A stretch of 64,000 nucleotides of DNA from Earliella scabrosa (Eukaryota; Basidiomycota; Agaricomycetes; Polyporales; Polyporaceae): NCBI GenBank assembly GCA_022605405.1, contig JABYQQ010000007.1:2356001-2420000 (forward strand), in the 5' to 3' direction. Each line of letters starts with the position of its first letter. Positions within the stretch are counted from its first letter, which is position 1. The notes beneath the pieces are model-generated. The model ran no database searches. It saw only the letters and a list, made by a program, of their open reading frames with translations, and was not told where the DNA came from. A program made the translations under genes and the position numbers. Shown piece by piece: positions 46,830 to 59,807 of this stretch.

Positions 46830-49800
46830 ATGTCTGAACCAACCTCAGACCCTCCCGACGCGAACATGCTTTTCTCTCCTGTCCGTCAGAGGGACTCTGA
46901 CCGTTCTTCTGACGCGCCCGCACCTGGAGACACATCCTGGTCTGCCGACGACTCATCCCCAAGGACGGCGCGAGTCGCACCGACAAATGTTCTCGCGCAC
47001 GTCGAAGTCCCTCGTCTCTCCAGCTCCCAAATTGCCAAATATAAGTCCATCGCTGACGAGGAGCTGCATTCCGATGAGGAGTACCCGCAGGAGAACGTGG
47101 ACCGCGTGGTAGGCGACGTGCAGGATGGTAGCAATGCTTTCCTATATGTTCGCTATAAGGACGGTATCATCCACAAGGTGAGTAGCATGTTTAGGCGACC
47201 ATATCTTCATGAGCTCCACGGTCTGCGCTTTCAACTACCTTGCGTGGCCACACATGGGAATGAGAATGCCATATGCTTATAGGCTTGATCGCAGGTTCCT
47301 GCACGCGCGTTCAAGAACTCGCATGGCGAATTTGTTCAAGAATACGGTTAGTACTTCACAACATATTCGCGTACACGGACTCAACCCTCCCTCTGTAGAG
47401 GATGCGGTCGCCATGGACTCGCGACCTTCCTTCGATCCTACCTCTTCAGATGTACACCCCTCCTCTCGTAAAGCCGTTCTGACGGTCAAGATCCCCGGTC
47501 TCCTTTCTCGAGTTCGACGCGGTCGCGAACCAGACGACGAAAGCTCGGACGAACTTGGGAGCTATGATATATCCGAAGAGCATTCAGACGATACGGATGG
47601 CAACCCTCAACGACGTAGTACTCGGGCCGCGGCTGCGACCGCAAACAAGAGCTTGAAGAGCACGCTTCCCTTCAGCCCCAAGAAGACGCGCTCAGGCGGT
47701 CGGGCGATCGTCATTCACGCATCTGATAGCGACAGTGAGATACAAGAGGTCGCGCCGCCGACGAGAAAATCCACCCGCGCTCGCAAGACCCGACAGTCGA
47801 ACGTCTACGACGATGACTTCGAGGATTTCACCCCCGGCGATGAGTCTGGACCAGAAAGAAATGTCGTCAAGAAGAAGAAGATCGTTCGGGGCAAAGCTTC
47901 CAGACCGGCATATGGTCATTTTCGCGTCGTCGCCGACCTGCTTTATGAAGAAGAGGAGAATGAAGATGTCGCTCCTCTTGTCGCACACAGAGCTGTCTGC
48001 GAGAAGTGTCATACTGCACCCACCCACGAGCAGCTGAAGAAGAAGAAGAAAGGTAGGAAACGCAAGGGCAAGGACGACGATTCCGAGGACGAAGAGACTC
48101 GGCTGGCCAATCTAGGGGGCTGGGTGCGCTGGTGAGTGCAATGCGCTAGTTGCACACCTATTCATGTTCTCAATGTCACATTCTCAACGATCCAATAGCT
48201 TGAAATGTCCCATTGCCGCTCACTGGGGCTGCCTCGCCAAGACCCAACGCGACGAGATCTTACGAGCAGCTCATGAGCGCGATAAGGCGGAGTGGAGGCT
48301 GGCAAATTCTGGCGGTCCTGAACCCAGCAAACGGAACGAACTGGGCCCCTACCAGACGACAGAGTTCATTTGTGGTTCTTGCATGAAGGGCGGCATATGT
48401 ATGGGCTGCAAGCAGGTCGCTCTAAAGCCCGACCAGTTTACGGAGCGAAGTCATTCCACGTCTCCGCCGGACGACCCTAATCAAGGCGCCTCCACACCGG
48501 CCAATGACACGCGCGCTGGATCATCCACCCTCGCCCCGGAGAAGGAGGAGAGTCCTGCTCGCGAGCTCCTCTTCCGGTGTTTCACATGCAAGCGCCTCGC
48601 GCACTACGCTCACTTGCCCACTCCCGATGGATACGAAGAAGATACCTCTGCCACCGACCGAGCTAGCTATTATCAGTATGACACTGGCTGGAAATGTGCC
48701 GACTGCTTCTCCTACGTCTATCATGTGGAACATATACTCGCCTGGCGCCCCTATCCCGAAGACGCTGTGGAACCACCTCGCGCTGCTGACGAGTATCCGA
48801 ACTACAAGGCCATGTTGCCACGCGAATACCTGATCAAATGGGTTGATAGGAGTTATCGTCGCGTCCAATGGGTGCCCCATGGCTGGCTTCTTGCCGTGGC
48901 CCCCAACAAACTGCGTAACTTCCTGATGGGAGGATCCAAAGTCACCCTCCTGCCCGAGCCCGTCTCCGAGGAACAACGAGCTGCTGGAACCAACAACACG
49001 ACAGCGTTCGACATCGGGAGGGACGAAGCTGACGATGCGCAGGGCAACAAGGAAGACGAGGGAACTACGCAGCTGACTGCAAGCCCAGACGCAGAGAAGA
49101 GAATTCCTCCTGCCTGGCAAACTGTCGACCGCGTGCTGGACATTCGTCTCTGGCGCCCGAACAAGGCAGTGAAGGGCAAGGGAAAGAAGGCACGCGTCGA
49201 CGACTCAGGCGACGAAGCGAGCAGTAACCCAGAGATCGCCCAAGCTCGAGACAAGACCTACGACCTAGGCGAGGAACCTCCGACCGACATGATGGTCACG
49301 ATTGAAGAGTACGAATCACTTGTCGGGAGGAAGCTGGGCGACGGAGATGCCGACCAAGTAGCATGGGCCTTCTTCAAGTGGGATGACCTCGGATATGATG
49401 ATGGTGAGTGCGCTCATCCATAGATACTGACAGTATGACGTTGACCATGACTAGCCTCTTGGGATTCACCGCCTCGTACTGGTACCCTCGCCTACCCTGC
49501 TTACGAGAAGGCGTTCAGGCGGTTCATCTTTGGGCGATCCGTAACAGTACCCTCTCGGAACAAGAAGGGGCCCCTTCCAAAGAACGGAGAGATGTGGCTT
49601 CGGAGGGAGGCGTTCACCGTGGATGCTCAGCCGGAGTTGGGACAGAGCTCTCAGCTGAAGTTGATGCCCTTCCAGATAGACGGCGTGAATTGGCTATGCC
49701 ACAACTGGAACATCAATCAGAACTGCATCCTCGCAGACGAGATGGGCTTGGTACGTAAGAACAGGTCACAAACCGCATGTGGCTAACGCGGTTTATCACA

Positions 49801-52800
49801 GGGGAAGACAGTTCAGATCGTGACATTCATAGGCTATCTGGTGTCGAAATTCAAGGCATTCCCGGCACTGGTTGTAGTACCAAACTCGACGATCACCAAT
49901 TGGGTCCGCGAGTTCGAGCGCTGGGCGCCCAGGCTGCGTGTTGTTCCCTTCTACGGTGAGGCCAAGGCGCGCGAAGTTATCAAGAAGTTCGAGCTCTTCC
50001 ACTCCCGGCCAGCTCTCGGCAACACTAACGCCAAGTACCACGTTCTTGTGACGACCTATGAAACGGTTACGAATGCCAAGGAGTTCGGTCCGATATTCAA
50101 AGCCACGCCGCGTTGGGAGATGCTTGTAGTGGATGAGGGTCAACGACGTAGGTTGCGTCTACCTATCGTTCAGACAGTTGGCTGATCAGCATGCAGTCAA
50201 GAGCGATGACAGTCTCATCTTCAAGCGTCTCAAGGAGCTGAACAGCTTTCACCGTATCATCATGACCGGAGTAAGTCACAGTCTCATGGTACGAGTTCCA
50301 GAACACTCAACCAGTGTTACAGACGCCGTTGAACAATAACATCCGAGAGCTGTTCAATCTGATGAATTTCCTCGACCCGGACGAATGGACAGACCTAGAG
50401 GCACTCTCTAAGCAGTACGAAGAACTGACTGACGAACTCGTGAAGGATCTGCACGTCCGACTCAAACCGTACTTCCTTCGTCGTATCAAGTCGGAAGTGC
50501 TCGACCTACCACCGAAGGTGAGATGCCTTCCTTTCTTATGTAACTGGCGCTTAGTCCGTGTAGAACGAGGTCATCGTGCCCGTCAGCATGGCACCGCTGC
50601 AAAAGGAGATCTATCGGTCTATCCTCAGTATGTTCTCTCCGGTGATGAAAGTCACGAAATCTGCTGATCTGCCAACAGGTCAAAACCTCGATATCTTGCG
50701 TAGTCTTGCAGAAGGGAACTCATCGTCGACCAAAGGGAACAGTTCAATAAGCAAGACTAACATGAACAACATGTTGATGCAGCTTCGGAAGTACGCAGGT
50801 TCCCCGTTTACGGACTATCGACTTGACCTCACGCATCTGCCCAGATGCATCCAACATCCCTATCTAGTGTCGGAGGATATCGAGCCGAAGGGATTGTCTC
50901 CACAAGAGACTCATGAACGCTTGGTTGGTGCTAGTGCCAAGTTGCGCCTGCTGAAGACCCTGTTGCCGAAACTACGCGCGCGGGGCCATCGAGTTCTCCT
51001 ATTCAGTCAGGTAAGCGGACCTACGAAGCTTGCGTGTCTTCGACTTTGCTGGTCCATTGACATCCGCGACGCGACATCTCTCACCTTCATGCCTTGCTAG
51101 TTCGTCATCGCGCTTGATGTCATCGAAGACTTCCTCATGGGTGAAGGCATCAAGTATCTCCGTTTGGTAAGTGAGACAAAAGAGATACGGCCTTTCACCC
51201 TACTAAACACTATATCTAGGATGGCAACACCAAGCAGGCTGACCGTCAGAAAGGCATGGACGAGTTCAATAAGCCCGACTCCGATGTCTTCATGTACATC
51301 TTGACGACGCGTGCTGGTGGTGTTGGTATTAATCTATGGAGCGCGGACACCGTCATCATCTTCGATCCCGACTTCAACCCGCATCAGGTAAGTTCAGGTG
51401 TCCGAATCGAGTTCGACCTTCTGACCAATCTTCCTATAGGACCTACAAGTAATGTCTCGTTCTCATCGTTGCAAACCGGGTTTCTCATAAAATTGTAGGC
51501 TATTGCTCGTGCACATCGTTACGGCCAGAAGAAGACCGTTCTAGTCTTCAAGCTCATGGTGAAAGATTCCGCCGAAGGTGCGTGACTTGGGACATATTCA
51601 CCCTACTGAGGCTCACGAGTCTACATAGAACGGATCATGCAAACCGGTAAGAAGAAGCTGGTCTTGGATCACCTGATCGTGCAGAAGATGGACGACGAGA
51701 ACGGTACCAAAGAGGACGTTCAGTCAATCTTGATGTTTGGCGCCCAGGCGCTTTTCGAAGACAGCGAGGCCAGCGCTGCCCGCGAAGTACACTGTAAGCT
51801 CATCTTCCATATGAACATCACTATTTGGTATTGATCAACGATTCAGACTCGGAACACGACATCGAGAACTTGATTGAGAAGACGGAGAAGGAGGGCGATG
51901 AGGTGGAGGCTGACACCGGAGGGGGCGCTGGCTCCTTATTCTCGTTCGCCAAAGTATGGTCCGCGGATCAGGGCCTGGAAGACCTAGGGGACGAGGTACC
52001 GGACCATGCTGAAGAAGCTGATTCATGGGCGAAAGCACTCGAACTCATCGCCACACGAAAGGCTACTGAGCAGCGGATGGAAGCCACCGGTCGTGGAGTA
52101 CGTCGTAAGGCTGCTGCGGTCTTCCCTCAGGTAAGCACCGATGTGCGCTAACTCGTACATCTAATTCTAACTATTGTAACTATTGTAGCAAAGCATACAT
52201 CTCGGCGACACACCGACAAAGGACAAGAACAAGGAGAAATCCAGACCAAGGAAGAAGTCCAAGGGCAAATCGACTGGCTCGGACGACTCCGACTTCCATG
52301 CCCCTATATCGGACCCCGGCTCGGATTCAGATCGTACTGAAGACGCCATGATGGACGTGGACGACATCCAGATGCTCCCTGTACCTGACTTCGGCTCGCC
52401 TCACCTTGTCGCACCCAGGCCCGCGCCGAAGCAGAAGCACAGGGCCTCTGACGTACCGTACAGACCGCTATCCCCCAATCACAATCATCAACAGGTCCCA
52501 GAATCTGGCCCTGAGTTTTGCGGACTATGCGGGAAGCATCACGTCCCAGGCCAATGCTCCATGACGGAGAGTCCGGAGAACCTGGCACAGTATAGGCTCA
52601 TGCTCATGCAGCATGCTGGGGATGAGACCCTTGAGGAACGTGTACGTCAATTGACACCACTCTAACCGCTACTTAGTCGATACTGAGAAGTACTTTCAGC
52701 GTGCGGCTATCCGGGTCATCGACGAGACATTGTACAAACTTGGAAAGATCCATTTGATATACGGACAACCGCTTCATCTCGTGGAAATTCCCTCGCAACG

Positions 52801-53394
52801 GATCCCACCGCCTCCCTCAAAAAAGCCTAAGCACAGTGTCAACGGTCCACGGCCGGCCGCGCAAGCTCAATCTGGCTCGGCGATGCCACGCAACGTCCCC
52901 AATGGAACCCATCCGATTGCAGGACCTTCGCGTCTTCATGGCGCGCCTCCTCAGACTGTTCCCGCCGCTACCGCAGCTCACATGCCGGTCGCCGTTCCCC
53001 GGATATCCAAGACTGCGAACGCTGTCGCTGGTTCTTCCAAACGCCCATCACAGCCCGATGGTTCCGTACCTACTCCTCCAAGCAAGAAGCGGAATCATGC
53101 TAGTGGGCCAGATCCATGCGCTGTCTGTGGACGACCCTATCACCTGGTTAAGGACTGCCCCGTGGTGGCCCAGGGGCCGTCAAGGTGAGACTGTCGGTGG
53201 TGTGGTGACCTGCCCATGGGCGTGCGCTGACTTCATGATTGCACGGCAGCATTACCGAAGCAATAGAGCGGCTCTCGAAAAGTCCTGCCCATGCCGGCGT
53301 GGTCAGCATCTTGAAGAACATCTTGAAGAGACGCGCGCTGGCTGTCTCCTCCGCGAAGGGTGCCTCCGGTTCTGTCATCGACCTGACCGACTAG
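46830..53394 (+). CDS. Mi-2/CHD-type chromatin remodeller, Mit1-like
   Basis: About twenty exons and roughly 1,800 residues. An acidic N-terminus is followed by a PHD-like cysteine/histidine-rich region ([48 protein letters not shown]) and chromo-like strands ([21 protein letters not shown]). The SNF2 ATPase has DEMGLGKT, a box II reading DEGQ rather than DEAH/DEGH, TGTPLNNN, and in lobe 2 [23 protein letters not shown] and [10 protein letters not shown]. The C-terminus carries two zinc-knuckle-like motifs ([13 protein letters not shown] and [14 protein letters not shown]) and ends SGSVIDLTD, a possible SUMO-interacting motif. The order matches fission-yeast Mit1, the SHREC nucleosome remodeller in heterochromatin silencing. 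DLQ in the HQDLQAIARAHR string is in a 9-nt exon. Confidence 0.87.
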
Positions 53395-53821
53395 CTAGAC
53401 TGGAGGCATGCCTTTGTGTACCGTCCATGTCCGATGACATGTGAGGCATGGACGTCTGTATCTGTCATTCTTGCAAGCATATCCGAGCATATTTGCATTC
53501 TCCCATGCGGTGGGAGTCTATAGTTATCGTACGCGTAGAGCGGTCCTAGTTCAATGATACCAGTCTCCAATATGCTGTAGTACACTAAGGCATTGTAATG
53601 TTATCGTGACATTGGTTCTATATCTTTTGTCTCGTGGTGGCGAAAGGGGTTTGCACCGACCGGGAGGCCAAAGCGCGATTGGGGGGAGGCTGCGGGTAAG
53701 CGGCCGCTGGAATGCAAAAGGCGATCAGTCTTCCGGCGGTGGCGAACGCTCGTAAACCCACTTGCTTCTGCTCCCTCACCACTCCGTGTGTCCGACCCTT
53801 GCGGCCGAGTCAAAACCATCT
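53395..53821. other. Intergenic spacer after the Mit1-like gene
   Basis: About 430 bp between two plus-strand genes with no supported gene. It contains the promoter of the RNase III-like gene. Confidence 0.45.
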
Positions 53822-55130
53822 ATGAGTTCTGCCGGAATTCCCAAGTCGACCACATCAGCAACTACCGCAGCACAAGCACAATCAGGTTCGTGCGCTGGAT
53901 GTGCTGCGGCAATTAGGAAGCCTTATAACCCTTCCTCAGACTTTGGCACGTGTCCCCCTACACCCTCACCGGCGAAGTCTCTAAGCCCCACCCCAACTCT
54001 GAAGCGCTCTCGTTCTCGTTCGACCTCGACAACCACGATGGACTTCGACCATCTGTCTCCTCCCCCGCCTCCTCAAATCGATGGCGAGGCCATGCTCGAA
54101 ATATTCGTCCACAAATCTATTCGCTTCACTGGGATGCCGATGAATTCGGACTCTCCTTACGGCGACGGCCCCCGACTCGCAGCTATAGGCAGCAAGATGC
54201 TTGAGGCGTGCTATATGACGGTTCTGTTCAACAAGCGACCCATGCTGAAGGCGGAGGACCTCGACGTGAGCCACCGCAGCAGTATGTCCTGGTTTCCCCC
54301 ATTGACCGCATGCTACTGCCGCAGGCCGAGTTCGGACAGCTCCCCGACCTCATCGAGAAGTGGGTGGATGGATATAAGTGGAGAGAAAAGGTGCGCCACT
54401 CAAAGGACGTAGATCTCCGTGATCCCAAGGTGCGTGGCCAACGCTCGACGTGTGACCTGTGGCTCATTTCTCTGTAGGAGACTCGTTATCTCATGGAAGC
54501 TTACGTCGGGGCGGTCTTTGTCGGAGGAGGTTTCCCTGCTGTCATGACCTGGATTGCGGCCCTTGTTGATCCCAGTGCGCAACCACCGCCGGGTCAGCAA
54601 GGCCAATACGAACCCATGTCCAAAAGGACGAGGGTCGAGCCGCAACCCCAGTACAACTTTCAGTACCACCACCAGCAGCCTGCCTACCATCAACCGTATG
54701 GTATGGCTGCGCCCATGCCATCGGTGGTACCTCCTCCGCCAGCAGTCGCCCCTCCCCCTCTCCCCACTCATAATCCCCTCGCTCCTGCGCAGCCTCAGTC
54801 GGCGTTCCTCCCGCTGTTCAACCAGACTGCGCAGCAGCGCAGGTTGGAAGTACAGTATCCTGCGCAGTTCGTCGGCCCCGCTCATGCTGGTCGGTGGACC
54901 GTGCAATGCCTCGGTATGTGGAGTTCCTGGTGGCGTGTTCTGTGCTTACTTACGCGCGCGCGCTGTAGTCAACGGCATCGAGAAGGGCGTGGGCACCGGC
55001 CCCAGCAAGCAGCTTGCTAAGGAAGAGGCAGCTCGACAGGCTTACCATGCCATGGGATGGGCTCCACGTGAGTTTCTGTGACATAGTCGTTTGACCTGGG
55101 GTTCAACATGCTTCGCTCGCAGGTGTCTGA
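53822..55130 (+). CDS. Degenerate RNase III domain plus dsRNA-binding domain protein
   Basis: Exons 53822-54265, 54325-54429, 54478-54913 and 54969 onward, about 365 residues. A low-complexity N-terminus is followed by an RNase III-like fold at about residues 90-230: LEIFVHKSIRFTG, then GDGPRLAAIGSKMLEACY where active enzymes have N-E-R-L-E-F-L-G-D, and ETRYLMEAYVGAVFVGGG where the second metal-binding block sits. The aspartate of the signature is Ser and neighbouring Glu is Ala, so cleavage activity is unlikely. A glutamine/proline linker leads to a C-terminal dsRBD (VNGIEKGVGTGPSKQLAKEE, ARQAYHAMGW). There is no helicase or PAZ, so it is not Dicer. The 3' end is open: reading on gives a stop at 55081, while splicing from the GTGAGT at 55068 gives a stop at 55130. 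Confidence 0.75.
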
Positions 55131-55654
55131 CACAGCTCCCACATCACCATACGCTCCATCGGCAGAGCTGAGTCTCTTGCGCCGTTGTGGCCTCGCGGGA
55201 CTAGCTCTGGGGCGGGGTGGTCGGGATTGGGCTAGACGGCTGCAATGTCTTCAAGCACGATGGAGACCAGGTACTCAATGATCTTCTCTCCATCGCGATT
55301 GTTGGCATTCAGCCGTCCAGCCCCCTCCTGGTTGTTCAGTTCTGGTTCGATCGCTATCTGTATAGTCCCGCGGATCCACATCAACTATTCCTACTCTGGC
55401 ACCAGCCCTGACGATGGTAGTGTACAAACGGTTCAAGTAATTCGTGGATGCCCAAGGTAAAAGCTGCGCGTTGTTGTCTCGTGCTCTGCGTATGGCTCTC
55501 CTGTTAGTCAGAATAGGACTTGATTCTTTCGTTACAATAGCATGCTTCCTGCTCCAGTTGATACCACTACTCGTAGATCGTGGACGGTATTCGCTTTTTG
55601 TAGGAATACGCTATTCAATAGCACACGTCTCGAGGCGTGCGTCCTTTGTCTCCG
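55131..55654. other. Convergent 3' region
   Basis: About 520 bp between the 3' ends of the RNase III-like gene and the GH20 gene. It should hold both polyadenylation regions. No gene was recognised. Confidence 0.45.
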
Positions 55655-58600
55655 TCAATCCCCCTCACTCACTATCCCGCTCGCATCCTGTACCCCGTCC
55701 CACAATATGAACTTTTCTATGCCGAATTTCGTCCCACCTATCGTTTGCAATGGTGCAACGAAGGCCATCGGCACGAGAACACTCGTCCCGTCAATTGAAA
55801 CGAGGAACTCTCCGGCATATACGCCATCCACGTCAACGGAAGTGCCGGCCTCCGTGCCTGTCAGAACAATCTCCGTTGCGTCATTCCGCGGCGACAGCGT
55901 GAAGTTTGCGAGGGGATATGTGATGTGTGAGGACGTGAACGCGAGTGTCATCCTGCCGTCAGGCCGCGTAACGACCCCGAACGAGTCGTCCGGCCCAGCG
56001 AGCAGCGTGCCCGCCGAGGTCCCCAGCCGCGCACGCACGAGCAAGGTGTAGTTGTGGCCCTTGCTCCCAAGCGGGGTGTGCAGCACGCCGTGCGCGACAC
56101 GCGCGTCGTATCCGTTTCCGCTCCGGTCGCGCACCACGCCGGAGAGCGGGGCGGTTGCGTGGCGGGACAGGTCGTACGCCACAACGACAGGGCTCTTGCT
56201 GGGAACGCGCCGGGCGAGGTTTTGGCCGGGCGCAGACGCCACGAGCCTGTCGATTGTGGCGAGGAACTGTGCGCGCGTGAGGGGGCTCGCGCGCGACGCC
56301 GCCTGCCATCCCGCGCTGGCGACGACGGGGATACCTTGCCTCAGGGCGTAGAATGCCTCCAGGAATGTACTCGCCGTCGGCCCGTGGTCGTTCCATGCCG
56401 CCTGCGGTGCGTGTGCGTGGGTGCACGGAGCGGCGGGTGGGTTAACACGATGGTCTCGGCGGCGACGGATCAAGTACATACCATGATTGCGCCCTTGAGA
56501 TGCGGGTCCGATATGCAAGGGTTATTCGATGCGTTGCCTGCGTTGACGGCGAAATCCGGATGAGCAAAGTGCTGAGGATGTCCGATCGGGGATGACGAGG
56601 GGAGAGTGACGCGCCCGGACACGCACCTCGGTCAAAGACGTGTGGGTCCCATACCCCGCCCGAGTTGACGTTCGCGCCCTCCCAGAGCCGGGTTTGGTTC
56701 AGCTGCTGCGGGAAGGATCCCGACTGAGGTTTCCCGCCGAGACCGTTCAGAACCGTGATACTCGGCCTGACTAAGCGCGCGAACACACCTGCTTCATGAC
56801 GATGTATTGGAACGAGTCTTCGCTGGGGTTTGCTCAGTCAGCAACGAATTGCCCGTCATCCCGCAGGTCGAGAATAGCACATCGGCATATAGTGCTCGTA
56901 GCCTCACCTGTTGATCACATCATACCCCGACCGTATGAGTTCGAACGGATCATCCTGACCGAAGTCCCTGCACCCCGTCGACATAGGTCAGTCTACGTGA
57001 CGGAATGTATTGACGTCGTCGGAGCTCACCAGTGCTGGATGGTGATATTTTTGCTGACGGAGGTCGTGTTCGACGGTTCGCGAGTTCCCCATATCCGCAT
57101 GATTTTCCCGCTTTCCTGGCCGATGAACTCGCTCTGGGTGGTTTGTCAGCTCTGCCCCCGTCATGCCCGGTCCCGACCGCGAGTTCTCGCACGTACCATT
57201 TCGTTCACGAAATTGTTATAGTCGTCCGCCAAGGACGCGTTGTACTCGTCTGCGCCAATCGAGACCTGTTCTGCGGAGCAGCGTCAGCGGGAACTCGATG
57301 CCAAGTGCACGGTGCAATTGCCGGTCCGGGAAACGAGGTGGACGCACTTGTGTGGAACCAGGGCAGGAACTCTGTGTCGCATGGTGGACGGACGTTCAGA
57401 TTGAGTGCGCTAATGATCTGCAAAGGTCGCAAGACACGCACCCTTCCATATGGACTTAATCGCCGGTATCGCGTCCGGGACGGTGAGGTTGATCAGCGTT
57501 GGGTCAGACGGCAACGCGAGCTCGGGCTTCCACTGCGTGATGACCAAGGCGTGGCCTGGCTGACAAACCCGCGGTAGGAGCATGAGTGTGTGGCTCTCCG
57601 CAGACGACGCAGATAGAGTGCTGCATCATGCAGGTTGCAGGCTGCTGCTGCCACTCACCGACTCCAGTTCGGGTATGATCTAGCACATTTCAGGACGTTA
57701 ATGGCTGCTTCGGGGACAGACAAGCGCGCTCACCGTGACGCCGCGGGCGGCGCAGTGACTCTGGAACGCGTCGAACTCTTCTCGAGAGTATGTCTCGTTG
57801 ACGTGCGGAGCCAGTCCAGCCAGCGCTGGGTCCTCGGGGCGCAGTCGGAAGCGCGCATAGGCATTGACATTGCCTCTTGGGAAGACGTTGTCCGAAAGGT
57901 GGACGTGCTATGAATACGAGTGAATGGCCGCATTGCAACCCTGAAAGCGTAAGTGGACTCACGAACTCGCTGAGTTTGAACCAGGACGCATACGTGCACA
58001 GGTCGCGGAGGAAGGTAATCGGATACCACTGCCTTCCGACGTCTGATTGGACGGGAAGCCGTCAAAACGCTATTGCCCGTGTATTCGGACGCGCATAACT
58101 GACCCAACATGAAGCCCCGTGTGCGCCAGTCAGGCTGGTCCACCACCTCGCCCGTCGGAAATAGACCCCCAGTGAGGACGAGACCCTGGAGCAGGGTGCG
58201 GGTTGCCCAGTAGGCCCCCCTACTTCCGGAGGCGGTGATGAGGATGTTGGTGGACGAAACGTCCATCTTGTATCCTTCTGTGGTAGGCGTCCCGTCCGCA
58301 TGCTTTGCGTCCAAGTCGCATGATAGGGACAGTCCGATGACGTTTGGGACGTGCTGCACGCTGTGGATGTCGGAAATGGAGAGCGAGACGCTCGTGCGTG
58401 GGAACAGCTCCTCGAGATCAGCCTTGAAAGTCTCCGAAAATGCCAACAGGGAGGGAGGGATGAGAGTCAGGCCGCTGTCTTCAGTCGACTGTGCATCGCG
58501 GCGGTTGACAACCACATGGATATGATTGGATAGCCGGAACGCGGAGGTAGCACTGCCGCTGGATGTAAAGCGATGAACCGCAGGAACGAGAGAGGGGAGT

Positions 58601-58692
58601 GCTGCAGCTGAGGCAGGAGCGAGACCTAACAGAGAGCAGGCCAAGGCCTGGCACAGGGTCGCAAGCGGGGACACCATGGGGAGCACGACCAT
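55655..58692 (-). CDS. GH20 beta-N-acetylhexosaminidase with C-terminal extension
   Basis: About thirteen exons, roughly 720 residues. A signal peptide (ATLCQALACSLLGLAPASA) and a GH20b-type N-terminal domain precede the TIM barrel. Motifs: DWRTRGFMLDVGRQWYP, FHVHLSDN, IIPELESPGHA, the catalytic Asp-Glu pair in SIGADEYN, MRIWGTREP, QTRLWEGANVN, and NDHGPTAS in the final barrel part. After the barrel comes an extra beta-rich domain of about 230 residues containing VVAYDLSRHA, RDRSGNGYDAR and NYTLLVRARLGTSAGTLL, which looks like a concanavalin/LamG-type sandwich. The enzyme removes terminal N-acetylglucosamine from chitin oligomers or glycans, outside the cell. IIPELES is encoded by a 21-nt exon (57659-57679). 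The start could also be the in-frame ATG at 58677. Confidence 0.9.
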
Positions 58693-59807
58693 ACTCCGTG
58701 TTCAGTGAGCGCACTGTGATATTGTGCACCCCGCCACTGTTGCGGCCCGTATGGCCACTGGAGTGGCGACACATGATGTATGTTGGCCGCGAATGGGCTG
58801 GAGCTATTGCTTCGAGGTGGGTAGAAAATGTTGCAGCGCTGGCATCTCGCCACATGCAAACGAGTATCTCGAAGTGATAAGGAGGCGGTCGGAGGTAGTG
58901 AAGACAGGTGATCTATCTGGAGACCTATGTGGAAGTAAGGAAGATACGATCAGACACCCGCACGCGGGTTCATCTGACGTTACGGGGCGCGGACTCCGGA
59001 CCTGCTGGAATGGATATCCTTGGATATCATAGCCCCGAAATAGAGAGAGATGCGAGGCAGTGTGGACGTACGCGGACGCTGTCTTGACACAAAGCAAGTC
59101 ATCCATCTGTATCTCATTCACGAGTCATCCCGAGTCAATGCACGAAGTGAAAGGATGAATGAGGACTTGCGGCCAAGCATGCTGCTTTCTCGACGAGGCT
59201 GGAGAGCGCAGGCGGATATCCGAGTGGCTGCAATAGACTTGGGAAATGGCGATTGGCCGGTGGGACGTGTAAGCACCGGGGCAAATTGGTCAGCGGGGAA
59301 TGTCGGACCCGCGGATGCTGCCAGTGCGAGTGGGAATGGCGCGAGTCGGGCGGGCTCAGGCTCGCGAGCGCGAACGCGCGCATTGACCACCATCCGACCG
59401 GGCTCGCGCTCACCTGCAGGAGGCAGATATCAGCTCACAGGATGCGGACGGGAGCATCGCAGGCGGTGGGTCGCATTGCCTGTCTGGCGGTGTCTGAGAT
59501 CTGAGGCACTGGCTTTCCCTGGCGCCCGACGCCTATCACGTGTGCCTCGATCACCGACACAGATGCCCTTATAAGGGAGCCTTCGACCGAAACGTCAACG
59601 GTCACGTAAGCGAGAGCGAGTTAGTGAGTAAGGACGCTTATGTGTCTCGACCTATAACCAGCCTATAGCCGACTACAGCCTCTTCTTCCGTCTTGCACGC
59701 TCGTCCGCTGCAATCTTGCGCCGCGTCCGGGTTTTCCAGCCCTCGCCCCTCCGCCGTCTCGTCTCTCTTTTTCTCTTCTCTCTCTCCCTACGCGCCTTCC
59801 GCTCGAC
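58693..59807. promoter_or_regulatory. Divergent region between GH20 and Uls1-like genes
   Basis: 1.1 kb between divergent starts, without a supported gene. Pyrimidine-rich tracts directly ahead of the ATG at 59808 are typical of fungal 5' UTRs. No clear TATA box or repeat was seen. Confidence 0.45.

Noticed and set aside
53822..55130. Dicer or active RNase III
   Set aside because: No helicase, PAZ or second RNase III domain, and catalytic carboxylates are missing.
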